Notes: generated by a model not told the origin, from the letters alone. 64,000 bases of DNA from Nematopogon swammerdamellus (GCA_946902875.1 OX336355.1:14851347-14915346), one strand, 5' to 3'. Shown: positions 1 through 10,260, counted from the stretch's first letter. Numbers and translations are program-made.

Positions 1-34
1 GTCGTAAAAGTCGACTAAGGGATAAGAAAATTCG

Positions 35-401
35 TCAGCCTCGGTAGCTCAGTGGCGCGGTTGGTTAGTCAACTGTTATTAAGCAACGCTGAGCGCGGTC
101 AGTGATTGGATGGGTGACCGCTCGACCGTTGGAGGCTGACCGTGGTTCGGATTCCACGTTAAACTGTAGGTCCCTTCCCTTCTTACCTTACTACGTGGTA
201 GGGTTTATCCCGGCCGGGTTGGTACCACCGCACTGAACGAAACGTCGGTCGAAACGGCTATGTAAATAGTTCGTGTTTTCCGTCCAGTTTAGTGTAGCCG
301 ACATGAAATGAAGGGAAGCACTGACATGGCACCTAGTTCACCCTGTGTTATGGGCTGACATCACGGATGTTGTAGGTGATGTAGCCAACCGTGTCAGGTT
401 C

Positions 402-433
<32 letters not shown>
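35..433 (+). mobile_element. SINE, tRNA/5S rRNA chimeric head (family A), full length
   Basis: The head has a tRNA A box (TAGCTCAGTGG), a 5S rRNA-like segment (TTAAGCAACGCTGAGCGCGG, then TTGGATGGGTGACCG) and a tRNA-like B box (GGTTCGGATTCC). The body follows (AACTGTAGGTCCCTTCCC, TACTAGGTGGTAGGG-like, GGTACCACCGCACTGAA), then a tail ending TGTCAGGTTCCAT and poly-A. Bases 1-34 belong to a second head type placed in front. Confidence 0.88.
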
Positions 434-437
<4 letters not shown>

Positions 438-704
438 CAGGTGTGCTTTTGTACCGCCTTCTACTCAAGATCAAAATATTATTTAATACTTTTTAGGGGT
501 TGAAGTCGGTTCAATGTTTTTTTTAAACAGTTCTTTTATTTCACTCTTTTTAGTAATAACACATAATATTAAAATCGGTTGACGGGAAGTGGGTGATTGA
601 AAAAATCTTTAGTGTGAAAGTGTTCATCCCTTAATTTTCCACCCTTATTCATACAAAAATATTATGAAAGGACCACCCCTGAGATATACCCTACTCATGA
701 AAAT
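434..704. other. AT-rich, no gene seen
   Basis: Between two SINEs. A faint CCACCCCTGAGATA segment recalls the GGTCCCATTT repeats; nothing else is supported. Confidence 0.5.
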
Positions 705-1047
705 ATTTTTTTTTTAATGCAAACTGACACGGATTGCTACATCACCTACAACATCTGTGATGTCAGCCCATAACACCGGGTGGACTTGGTGCCACCTCAG
801 TGCTTCCCTTCAGTCGTGCCGGCTACACTGAACTGGACGAAAAACACAAACTATTTACATAGCCGTTTCGACCGACCTTTCATTCAGTGCGGTGGTATCA
901 ACCCGGGCGGGTTAAACCCTACCACCTAGAATAAGAAGGGAGTCATATCCCTTAGTCGTCTTTTACGACATACACGGGGAGAGATACAGTGGGGCTATTC
1001 TTTATGTACCTTCTTCGTGTACCGGCCCGGCCCCACACGTTACACAG
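705..1047 (-). mobile_element. SINE family A body with third head type
   Basis: Reverse orientation. It carries the family A body and tail, but the head is the module with GTCGTAAAAGACGACTAAGGG and CCCCACTGTATCTCTCCCC instead of the tRNA/5S head. Confidence 0.8.
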
Positions 1048-1565
1048 GTAATACACACAAAAAATACAGACGAATTGAGAACCTCCTCCTTTTTGGAAGT
1101 CGGTTGAAAATCACCTGCACTTTTCATATTATGGTGGGCTGGTACCTACATACCTTCGTACTAGCTGGCCTTTCCAGCGTACAAATAAACGAGATTTGAA
1201 AATATTTGCCATCTGGCATAGCACAGTTACTCCGATTATGAATGAAAGGGAAAAACGAAGAATAATTATATTAAGACCTTGAGCAGAGACCCCGTCGAGA
1301 TAACTTTGTTGAAGTGGAAATTGTGTCCGGCAACAACGTGACCGCAGCAGACGTGAGAATTTTAAAATTTTTTGTTTCACTGGTTGAATTTTGGTAAACA
1401 ACATTTTCGTGGCCGTTTCGAGAGCGACCTTCATTCAGGTGATGTGGAATCATGAATCAATCCGCCCAATTTTGACAAACTGTTGAGTTTGTCAAAATTG
1501 GCCGGAAAACCTTAGAGTTTAAACCAAAGTGTTGATTTTGCCAAAAATCTGTTCATCTATGGCAT
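1048..1565. other. Unannotated spacer
   Basis: Short overlapping frames on both strands with no recognisable protein. Around 1470-1505 TTTGACAAACTGTTGAGTTTGTCAAAATT contains a perfect inverted TTTGACAAAC pair. Confidence 0.5.
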
Positions 1566-1974
1566 TTTTTTTTTCTTTATATAATCCGGTATGGGTAGCT
1601 GAGTTGGAGGGGCCAAAGCACATGCTCCGACCAGCCAATATCACCTCCGAGAAGGTAGCTGCCATACCGGAGACTTCCCTGGATTGCTGGCTATACTGGA
1701 CTAGAGGAGAACACAACCGAGGTTGCTGTGCGGCCATCTTACATCCAGTACGGTGGTACCAACCCAGTCGGCTACAATTTGAGCCTACCACCTAGAAAGG
1801 GGCAAGGGAAGGGACCGACAGTTTTACACCGGTTCCGAACAGTGAAACAGCAGGTGCAGGTATGCACGTAAATTTTTTCGTCAGAAAAAACTCATTGGTA
1901 CACGCCGACCGCATTCGTACCTCGGACCTCTCGCATGAGAAGCCGATGCCCAAACCACTCGGCCACCCGCCGCA
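1566..1974 (-). mobile_element. SINE family B, tRNA-Ser/Leu-like head, full length
   Basis: On the - strand the head reads GCGGCGGGTGGCCGAGTGG (tRNA A box), then GGGCATCGGCTTCTCATGCG and a B-box region near GGTCCGAGGT. The body shares AAAACTGT-GGTCCCTTCCC, CTAGGTGGTAGG-like and GGTACCACCG with family A. The tail ends CCATACCGGATTATAT. Confidence 0.85.
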
Positions 1975-1984
1975 TTGGTCGTAC

Positions 1985-2559
1985 GAACTTGGTCGTATAA
2001 AAACTGATGAACACTGTTGCAAATTATATCCTAACACATCCAAATTTACCACACAAACACTCAGCCGTATATGAATACACTCACCCTCACTCACACAAAT
2101 GTACATTTTCACAAATTTTACAGGAAAGAAGGATAATAAGTATAAGTAAACATTGACAGTTGACAGACCTGTCACCTCGCCTGCCCCCTATTAATACGGC
2201 TTGCGCAAAGAGTAAAGTAATATAGGGGGGAATGCGCTAGTTTAGGGGGCAGGGGTTCCTCCGTGGATACATTTCAATGAATATGTGTTCCGCCGCCGCT
2301 GTTCTGTGGAATATCATATATCTATACTCACGGAGCAGCGATCGATGGCCGTCTGTTTATACTTCACGTGATGAAGGCTCCTCACGTGGGCAACTGCCCT
2401 CGTTCGCGGCACGAGGGCTCGCCTCTGCAATGCCTAAACTCTCCACCTGCGTCATATTCGCATCCAGGTCGCTACCACGTGCTTCCACCGTGACCTTACT
2501 CATTGACAAATATATTACTATAACGCAAGCACATGCCCGCACCACACGATAGTAATTGG
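1985..2559. other. Unannotated spacer
   Basis: No supported gene. The small frames at 2277-2552 are not recognised. Confidence 0.5.
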
Positions 2560-2847
2560 ACCGTTGGAGGCTGACCGTGGTTCGGATTCCACGTAAAACT
2601 GTAGGTCCCTTCCCTTCTTACCTTACTAGGTGGTAGGGTTCAACCCGCCCGGGTTGGTACAACCGCACTGAATGAAACGTCGGTCGAAACGGCTATGTAA
2701 ATAGTTTGTGTTTTCCGTCCAGTTCAGTGTAGCCGGCACGACCGAAGGGAAGCACTGACATGGCACCTAGCTCACCCGGTGTTATGGGCCGACATCACGG
2801 ATGTTGTAGGTGATGTAGCCAACCGTATCAGTTTCCATAAAAAAAAA
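2560..2847 (+). mobile_element. SINE family A, 5'-truncated
   Basis: Starts just inside the 3' end of the 5S-like segment (CCGTTGGAGGCTGACCG), keeps the B box and body, and ends in poly-A. Confidence 0.85.
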
Positions 2848-2879
2848 GTAGGTAATACATATGATATCAATAATGCCAT

Positions 2880-3053
2880 CACTAAAGTGGTGGTAAAAAA
2901 TCATAAAAAATTATGCGTATAAAATTATACATTCAAACTCGTGCCAAATAAAAATAATCGAAATATAACGTAATGTAATAAAATTATAGTATGCGATATT
3001 AAGTTTCCAAATTAGGTTTTTGGTCATACTATGGTTTGACCACCACTTTAGTG
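2880..3053. mobile_element. 174-bp MITE
   Basis: Inverted ends CACTAAAGTGGTGGT and ACCACCACTTTAGTG, both flanked by AT. The inside is AT-rich. Confidence 0.65.
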
Positions 3054-3336
3054 ATTTGAGGACATTTATTGAGTTCGTGTGGGCATGTCCTTACTTCAGA
3101 AATGTATAGTCAATGATCTTACTTCATTACCATTACTGAAGCCAATTATTGCAGCTCTATGTAAAGTAAATAGTAAAAATACAATTTACCGTAAAATTAC
3201 GGTAAACCCATTGAAACTAATAGCTGACGTTTTCGCGCCGATTTCGTTTTGTGTCGGCCTTACGTAGTCACTAGTCACTCATACAACGTGTAATACAATT
3301 GTGTAGTGTAGTACATAAGGATATTAGGAAGGATGT

Positions 3337-3648
3337 ACCGTGTGGGCCGTTACTTAAAAATAATATCACCACTGCATCTCTCCCCGTGCATGTCGTAAAA
3401 GGCGACTAAGGGATAAGGACAAGGTGTAGTGCTAAAGGGCGACAGAATAGTCACCTCTCACCTTGGAATGGTCTTCCACCGAGTCAAGCAGCGGGTGGGC
3501 CTTCGACTTGCTGCTTGATAGTTATCTTGTCCGAATAGGTACTTCGCTAAACGTGGTAGTTGGTGTTGTAATGTAATTTACATGAGTTCTTGCAGCACAA
3601 CACCGATTACTCTGTTTAGCCCGATTGTATGTGGTATGTATGTATAAG
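3337..3648 (+). mobile_element. Short repeat D with the third head type, ending (GTAT)n
   Basis: The head ACTGCATCTCTCCCCGTGCA and GTCGTAAAAGGCGACTAAGG is the same module found on some family A SINEs. Here it leads to a different tail (TGATAGTTATCTTGTCCGAA, GCAGCACAACACCGATTACT, GTATGTATGTAT). Confidence 0.75.
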
Positions 3649-3887
3649 GATATCGATTGATGATCAGAGTTACTTCGCTGTGTCTGTGTTGCACCTATGC
3701 ATCATTGTGCAACAATAACCAATTAACTAGCCATTTATCGCACGTGACCTGGACCAATTCCAAATTCAGCCACCCAGACAACTAAACTTGAATCATCGAC
3801 GTGATCGTTCGACCTCACGTGCTCACAATCTACTGCACGTGCGCCCAAAATATTTTATCAGCTGTCAGCGTACTTATGTTATCATTT

Positions 3888-4933
3888 GAAGGGTACAGGG
3901 AAAGAACATACAATGTCAATATTTTTATAAAAAAAAACCGCCTTCAAAAATGTATGAAATAAAAAAATAAAAATCGAACCCTAGAGTTGAAGGCGGTCGG
4001 TTATTTTTGCTTGCTTTAGCACCACCGCCTTCAACTCTAGGGTTCGATTTTTATTTTTTTATTTCATGCATTTTTAAAGGCGGTTTTATATTTTTTTAAA
4101 TAGTTTTTTATTTCAATGTTTTTTAGTAATTTTTATTTGCTATTAATGTACTCGGCGGAATCGCTCGGCCTTCGGCCTCGCGATTCCGCCTCGCTTTCCA
4201 ATCCGATCTTGACCAAAAAAAAAATGGGACCACCTTGGATCTAGACTGAACCGAACACAAAAAGAATCATCGAAATCGGTTCACAATTGGGGAAGATATT
4301 GCTGAACATACATAAAAAAAAATAATACATACCTCCTTTTTTGAAGTCGGTTAATTAGATTTTGATGCCTAAATTTTCGCCTAGCCATGAGCTATAGTAT
4401 GGTGAACAGAAACACGGAAGAAACGTGCTCAGTCAGTACAATGATGCAGGTTATCATTGAAAAAGTTTTGTTCTCCTTCTGCTCAAGAATACTACAGTAA
4501 CTTGCCAAATATTTAAATAAACTTAATAAAATTTAACATAACTTTTTTTTAAATGTAGCATTAAGATATTACTAGACTTATAAATAAATAAGATAAGATA
4601 ATGCTTGTGATTTAAAAATTATTATTCGAAATTGTTTCTTTCTTTCCTGCATGGGGTGACAAATTAGGTTTTGTACTTATGATTCCACTGACATGGCATG
4701 TTTTTTCCAGTACAAAAGCTTTTTGTTTTTTTGTAAGAATAAAGGTAATTTTAGTCTTAAAGCTTTTGTGACAAACTTGTTTTAAAAAAAGATGTATAAG
4801 TAAGTATAGTTTTCTGTAATAAAAAGTATTAATAAATTAGTACAAAAAAGTTATGAGGTGAATAACTTAAAAAATGCAATATTGTGAAAAATTAAGCTCA
4901 ACTGACAAAGCACGTTATTTCCCTGTACCCTTC
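3888..4933. mobile_element. Non-autonomous DNA element, 1046 bp, containing a hairpin repeat
   Basis: Inverted ends GAAGGGTACAGGGAAA and TTTCCCTGTACCCTTC are flanked by ATTT on both sides (3884-3887 and 4934-4937). The inside holds the CCGACTTCAAAAAAGG-type repeat and the hairpin at 3938-4084, otherwise AT-rich DNA with no gene. The class is unclear. Confidence 0.65.
3938..4084. repeat. Hairpin repeat, ~60-bp arms
   Basis: Left arm ACCGCCTTCAAAAATGTATG ... GAGTTGAAGGCGGT, right arm its reverse complement with few changes, loop about 26 bp. Copies at 19371-19518 and 56673-56885, and a half copy at 18701-18810. Confidence 0.85.
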
Positions 4934-4937
4934 ATTT

Positions 4938-5849
4938 ACAAAGGCACGCCCGGTGGAAGTTAGATAGAACGACGTAAGCGCCGCCGCAGAGCCAAGTAGT
5001 CGGTACAGTTTAATGCGTTTCGCTTCTCAACTTGACGGAATTGGTCCATACCCTGCCTTGTTCCATGCCTTTGAAAACATCTGTGTTAGTGCCCAATCAC
5101 CAATGCTCCTGAATCCATGTCGTTCGTGGCGCGCCACAATATTGGGCCCATATAATGTTATACAGGACCTTATTATATTAACCCGCCCGGGTTTAAACCA
5201 CCGCGTACTGAGCGAAACGTCGTCGGTCGAAACGGCTGTGTAAATAGTTCATCTTTTCCGTCCAGCTCAGTGTAGCCGACATGAAATGAAGGGAAGCACT
5301 GGCATGGCACCTAGTTCACCAGGTGTTATGGGCTGACATCGCGGATGTTGTAGGTGATGTCGTCAACTGTGTCTCCCTGAAAAAAAGGTATTCAGTTGAA
5401 ATTTTCTCAGATAATGTATTATTATTGCAGATATTATAACAAATAATCATTTAAAACAAAGCAGAATTAAACAATTCTGGAAGAGAAAAGTACAAGAAAC
5501 GTGTTTAAATTAAATAAGCAGAAATAAGTTTCAATGCGATACACGCTTACAACAATGTGAGATGGTTTATTCCTTGTTACTTTGTAAGGATTGACACGTG
5601 TTAAACATTGACGTGTATAATGTATCCATCGACTTAAATGTATCACTGTAATTAATTGTATTATGCCGCGGTGCAGAAAACGGCCGGATTGCAGAATACA
5701 ATTTCCCTGCAGCTACTTTGCATACTAACCCACTGCGAACAGCGACTTGTTACTTTCATGGACAGGCCCTCGTCATATATTTCCTTCTGTAGAAATAGGC
5801 CTTCTTTCACAGATGCACACTAGCTAAAATTTTACACACACACACGTAA
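4938..5849. other. Spacer around a SINE fragment
   Basis: Apart from the SINE at 5176-5386, nothing is recognised; an (AC)n stretch is near 5830. Confidence 0.45.
5176..5386 (+). mobile_element. SINE family A, 5'-truncated and diverged
   Basis: Body from ACCCGCCCGGGTT to the tail CACTGGCATGGCACCTAGTT and a short poly-A; the last tail bases are diverged. Confidence 0.75.
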
Positions 5850-6190
5850 AATGTGTTAGAACAAGATGTGCAGATGCAAACGCCGTGAACGCAAAAGGAA
5901 TAGTGCGATAGTAGTTCTTCTACGTATTGCCAATATCTAAACAGCGTAAGTGATCGAGCGCTTCATAGATCAATGTACGTTTAGTTCTGAGAATGGAGAC
6001 AGAGTAAGACAGTTAGATGGCAATTTGATACGTATAAGCGAGACAACGATGTAAATATGTTAGAACAAGATATGCAGACGCAAACGCCGTGAACGCAAAA
6101 GGGATAGTGCGATATCGAGCGCTTTCGTCTCTGAGAACGGAGACAGAGTAGGACAGTTAGATGGCAATTTGATACGTATCTAGGCGAGAA
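5850..6190. repeat. ~200-bp direct duplication
   Basis: GTTAGAACAAGATGTGCAGA, GCAAACGCCGTGAACGCAAA and GACAGTTAGATGGCAATTTG occur twice with small changes. Confidence 0.75.
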
Positions 6191-6479
6191 GATTTGTTGC
6201 GAGGCACCACGTGCACGACCTGAGCGCGACCACTACGGACCGAGGTCGTACGTCGACTAACAGTAAAGACGACCAAGGTGGCCTTTTAAGCGGACCACCC
6301 GATGCGCTTGTATGCCGCATCCAGACCCCTTCCAATATCCTTGACTGCGAATGTATTTTTTTAAATGAATACCTACTGTTATTCAGAATCGATATGCTTG
6401 AAACCTTAAAATGATACGAATGACATTCAACGAAACCCTATTATTTTCCAACATTAAGAGATTTAGCTCATTTCAGTAA

Positions 6480-6995
6480 TGCCTTCAATATCGAGTAAAG
6501 GGATTAAGGAAATAAAAAGGATTAAGGGAATAAGTAAGGGATTAAAAGCTATACAAATACATACATACACACCACACGCCGTATCCCGACAATCGGGGTA
6601 AGCAGAGTAATCGGTGTTGTGCTGCAAGCACTCTGGTAAATTACAGCACAACCCCAACCACCACGTTTAGCAAAGTTTATAGGGAGTAAAAGGGATTAAG
6701 GGAGTAAAGGGCGTAAGGGAGTAAAAGTGATGAAAAGAGTACAAGGATTTAGGGAGTAAAAGGAATTAATGGAGTAAAAGGGATTAAGCGAGTAAAAGGG
6801 ATTAATAGAGTAAAAGAGATTAAGAGAGTAAAAGGGATAAGGAGAGTAAAGGGGATTAATGGAGTAAAAGGGATTAAGCGAGTAAAAGGGATTAAGAGAG
6901 TAAAAGGGATTAAGATAGTAAAAGGGATTAAGGGTGTAAAAGGGAAAGTGAGAGTAAAAGGGATTAAGGGAGTAAAAGGGATTAATGTAGTATCA
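6480..6995. repeat. 18-bp minisatellite (AGTAAAAGGGATTAAGGG)
   Basis: Two blocks (6487-6550 and 6680-6995) separated by a repeat D fragment. The Leu-Ile-Pro-Phe-Thr reading frame on the - strand is only the repeat. Confidence 0.88.
6553..6678 (-). mobile_element. Repeat D, tail fragment in a minisatellite
   Basis: ATACATACATACAC, AATCGGGGTAAGCAGAGTAA and GTGTTGTGCTGCAAGC match the D tail in reverse. It interrupts the 18-bp minisatellite. Confidence 0.7.
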
Positions 6996-7610
6996 AAGAA
7001 ATTCACAAATAACTCAGACTAAAAGTTGCGAGCGACAACGTGGCTTCGACGAAGGTGGCGCGGCAGAGACACGCCGCCGCCGTCTTGATTGTGACGTAAC
7101 GCCACGACACGTGGTGTTCACAGCACTGCTGGGCAATGGAAATTTTTCAATTTGAAGGAAATGAAAAATATTGAAATTTTTCGGAAAAATAAATAAATTT
7201 CCGAAATTTTTCAAAAATGTTGAAATTTATTTTTTCTTTGGTTTGAATGAATTGTATGCGCTAATTTGGGGTTTGAATGAGAAAAACCAAATTATGATTT
7301 GCTCTTTCGGCAGCCCTCATCGAGCCTGTGGTTGTAACCTTGAACAAATTTATAAATTTTTCCGAAATTTTTCAAAAATGTTGAAATTTTTTTTTCTTCG
7401 GTTTGATTAAAATTATGATTTGCTGTTTCGGCAGCCCTCATCGAGCCTGTGTTTGTAAACTTGAACAAATTTCTTTATTTTTCCGAAATTTTTCAAAAAT
7501 GTTTAAATTTATTTTTTCTTCGTTTTGAATGAATTTTATGCGCTAATTTGGGGTTTGAATGAGAAGAAACAAAATTATGATTTGCTGTTTCGGCAGCCCT
7601 CATCGAGCCT

Positions 7611-8066
7611 GTGGTTGTAAACTTGAACAAACTTCAGGGAAATAATTGCCTTATCCATAAAGTGCATTCGTCATTCGATGACATCAAGAGAGTCTTCGGG
7701 AGTACCTTCCTGCTTACAAACGTGCTTCCAGAAGAAGAGGAAACAGCACTACTGCGAAAATTCGAAGAGCGTACGGCAACGTGTGTAAAACCTATTCATC
7801 TAGCTGCCAATCTACTGGATCCTTCTTCACTCGGTATGAACTTGGAGCCAAACGAAGACGTCACGGCAATGGAGTTCATCGAAGAACTTTCCAGGTACTT
7901 GGATGTAGATGTGATGGGCGAGTTGTCAGATTTCAAATCGAAACAGGGCTTATGGATGGGCACGTAACTTTGTGTGGGCTTCGGCATCGCAGGCAAGTCC
8001 ATTGTCCTGGTGGACAGGGCTATGTCGGTCAACAAAACTGAGTAAAATCGCTGCAGTCATATTTAC
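7611..8066 (+). pseudogene. hAT transposase, C-terminal part, first fragment
   Basis: One frame reads ALIEPVVVNLNKLQGNNC, then PIHLAANLLDPSSLG, and after a frame change at about 7966 WASASQASPLSWWTGLC and STKLSKIAAVIFT. These match the hAT catalytic C-terminal region (the H-x-AA-x-LLDP block and the SWW...LS-x-IA block). The reading is interrupted at 8066 by the Penelope-like insertion and resumes at 9256. Confidence 0.85.
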
Positions 8067-8826
8067 GATCTGTGATGATGATCACATCGAGGAGGAACTT
8101 GCCAAAGTAAGGACAGCGTTGCGGCAGAATGGCTTCAAACCACGAGCCTGCCTATCTGTTCAATGTGCAACAACAGGGCGGCGGCGGCAGAGGATAGAGG
8201 TCGGAAGGCGGTGCGCCTACTTACCATACATACGGGGGATCACGGACCGTATAGGTAAGTTGATGAGCAAGTTGAGCATAAAGACCTTCTACAAACCTCT
8301 CCCAAAAATCCAAGGCATGTTGATAATAGTCAAGGACCAGATTCCACTGCAGGCTCCAGGTGTATACAAAATACCATGTAGCTGTGTGAGGTGTTATATA
8401 TATCGGACAAACGAAGCGGAGTGTTCAGACAAGGTTGTCGGAACACATCAGGGCGATGAAGAACGAGTTCCACAAGTCAGCCATCTGTGAGCATGCTCTG
8501 GACCGGGGCACAATTCATTGGATTCGATTCGACCAAACCAGTACGATGTCAGGGGAAAACACCATGTACCACGTTTGGTTCTGGAATCCATTCAAATTTC
8601 CAGACATGCCAATTTTAACAGCATTGTACACTCTTGGTCGTGGACTCCTGTGATGGCAAAGCATGGCTCGGGTGGTAACCAGCATCAAGCTCTTGCAGCC
8701 ATAGACACAGTGAGCTACGTGTGCACCGACCTTTTCCAGCAAGTGATGTCCAACCTACCCGCATCGGCCGAAGTACCCTCGCATCGCTACAATCTACGTC
8801 AGCGGCGACCGGCAGTTGACATCTGA
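8067..8826 (+). pseudogene. Penelope-like reverse transcriptase C-terminus and GIY-YIG domain
   Basis: Frames 8067-8440 and 8435-8580 join by a frameshift near 8430 and resume near 8740 with a basic tail (SHRYNLRQRRPAVDI, stop at 8824). The GVYKIPC...CYI block and the EH...H cluster are the GIY-YIG endonuclease typical of Penelope-like elements. Only the last part of the polymerase remains. Confidence 0.8.
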
Positions 8827-8878
8827 CTGGACGATGTGTCGGGTGTCCTCCAGGTCGTCGCAGTACCGCGAGTCCTTA

Positions 8879-9132
8879 GGGCGTTTTTGCACTTGCGACG
8901 ACACGACACGACAAAATGCGGTCACGACTCCGAGCGCCATATATTTATATGAGCCGTTTACTCACGCAACGACACCGCACAGCACGACACACGTTTTGCA
9001 AACGACTTTTTGGCTATGTCGTCCGTGCCGCTATGTGGAAAAACGTACGAACGACATGTTGTGTGCAGTACGTCGTGTGTTAAGAAACGTGACCGCAAAT
9101 CGTGTCGTGCGGTCGCAAGTGCAAAAACGCCC
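8879..9132. mobile_element. MITE, PIF/Harbinger type (TTA duplication)
   Basis: 254 bp bounded by inverted repeats starting GGGCGTTTTTGCACTTGCG and flanked by TTA on both sides (8876-8878 and 9133-9135). It sits in the 3' untranslated part of the Penelope-like element. The related Penelope copy at 33262-33410 lacks it. The inside is rich in CGACACGAC and has no plausible gene. Confidence 0.85.
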
Positions 9133-9255
9133 TTAAGATGTCCCCGGAGTGTGGGACGAAACGTCGACAAATAAAGTGAGTCGCTTTCAGTATACCGCGT
9201 AACCGAAAACATTGTCATAATGTGCAATAAGTAGCGGTAAAAGCCTAAACGAACA

Positions 9256-9598
9256 CATATTTACTGCACCTATAACCTCTGCAGCAACAAAAAGGTCTTT
9301 CAGTACCTTTAGCCACATTCACAGCGAAAAACGCCATTCACTAGACACAGACAGGGCCGGAAAAATGGCATTTGTGTCATATAATTGGAATCTTTTACAC
9401 AAAAGTGAAACAAATAAAGAAAATCAAGAAATCGACACGAGCAGAGGTGACGAGCAGATGAGCAGAGAAGAGGGATCATCGGATGAAGATCATGAGTTTA
9501 AAGATGGACCTTCGACGTCGGGAGTGCACCATCCCTCATTGGCGAATTTTAGTTTTATTTCTTGTGAGGGATCTGACACCTCCGACGACAGTGATTAA
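9256..9598 (+). pseudogene. hAT transposase, dimerisation domain, second fragment
   Basis: Reads TSAATKRSFSTFSHIHSEKR, the hallmark hAT dimerisation motif, then AGKMAFVSYNWNLLHKSE and an acidic tail ending at 9598. Removing the insertion and one copy of the 9-bp duplication makes the protein continuous (IFT followed by APITSAAT). Confidence 0.88.
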
Positions 9599-9944
9599 AT
9601 GCAATACAATAAATAAATATGCATACTTATATACATTTTAATTTTGGAAAAATTTCCAGTTCTCGAAATTTTCATTTGATAAAGCTTATTCAATGCATTC
9701 AGTTAAAGAAAAATAAATAATGTCATAAAATAACAATTATAAATTACTTCCTTTGATTTTCGCATTGATTTTTCGGGGTTAAAAATAAATTACCGAAAAA
9801 TTGTAACTTTGGAAAAATTTCCGGAAAAATATTAGTGAAATTTTTCACTTTTTGAAAAATTTCGGAAATTTACCCAGCAGTGGTTCACAGTAACACCATC
9901 TATCGCTCCATTCCAAGTATGATGTCTCGCGTACACGTATTGAA

Positions 9945-10260
9945 CGGGTCATCTTCAGTCAGTCAGCTTGTATGTGTCCACTGCTGGACATATACGCCTC
10001 TCCAATTTTCCTCCAGTCCTCCCGGGCCTTCAGCGGTACGAAACCACTGCTTGCAACCGACTTACTTGATGTCGTCGTCCCACCTGGCGGATGGCCTTCC
10101 CACACTCCGTTTTCCTGTCCACGGCCGCCAGTGTAGGACGCGGTTACTCCAACGGTCGTCGTCTCTTCGGCTGACGCGTCCAGCCCACTTCCACTTGAGC
10201 TTAGCCACCCGGTGTCCAATATCTACTACTTTGGTGCGTCGGCGGGTTGTCTAGTTACGC
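9945..10260 (-). pseudogene. RTE-like LINE C-terminal fragment
   Basis: On the - strand it reads KLKWKWAGRVSRRDDDRWSN, WRPWTGKRSVGRPSARWDDD and, after a frameshift, the end with VYVQQWTH. This is the typical C-terminus of insect RTE-type endonuclease/reverse transcriptases. It directly flanks the hAT element. Confidence 0.78.

Larger units (their letters stand above)
8067..9264 (+). mobile_element. Penelope-like element, 5'-truncated, inside the hAT transposase
   Basis: Bounded by a 9-bp direct repeat CATATTTAC (8058-8066 and 9256-9264). It encodes the end of a Penelope-like reverse transcriptase (LPYIRGITDRIGKL, TFYKPLPKIQ) followed by a GIY-YIG-type endonuclease (APGVYKIPCSCV, CYI, then after a frameshift EHIRAMKNEFHKSAICEHAL). 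The 5' truncation and frameshift show it is dead. A second copy of the 3' region lies at 33262-33410 on the - strand. Confidence 0.85.
7124..9882 (+). mobile_element. hAT-family DNA transposon, 5'-deleted, with nested insertions
   Basis: Terminal inverted repeats CACTGCTGGG at 7124 and CCCAGCAGTG ending 9882 are flanked by a perfect 8-bp duplication, GTTCACAG (7116-7123 and 9883-9890). The inside encodes the C-terminal half of a hAT transposase on the + strand (see 7611-8066 and 9256-9598), split by a Penelope-like element. The 5' half of the transposase is missing; its place holds about three tandem units of ~180 bp (7190-7620) made of subterminal sequence and a piece of the coding region. 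The copy is not autonomous. Confidence 0.92.

Noticed and set aside
35..170. A functional tRNA or 5S rRNA gene
   Set aside because: Boxes are present but no cloverleaf or complete 5S fold forms, and the same sequence recurs as a SINE with poly-A.
1900..1974. tRNA-Ser or tRNA-Leu gene at SINE family B heads (also near 10640 and 42900)
   Set aside because: The match covers the A and B boxes only and continues into the SINE body; pairing of the acceptor stem is not kept.
4140..4200. Rho-independent terminator at the GC-rich hairpin
   Set aside because: Bacterial-type termination is not expected in this nuclear eukaryotic context; the hairpin is part of a repeat.
6749..7006. 85-codon frame of PFTLLI-type repeats on the - strand
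   Set aside because: Translation of the 18-bp minisatellite.
8816..9227. ORFs of 106 and 89 codons in the Penelope 3' region
   Set aside because: They lie across the MITE and its CGACACGAC repeats; no homology.
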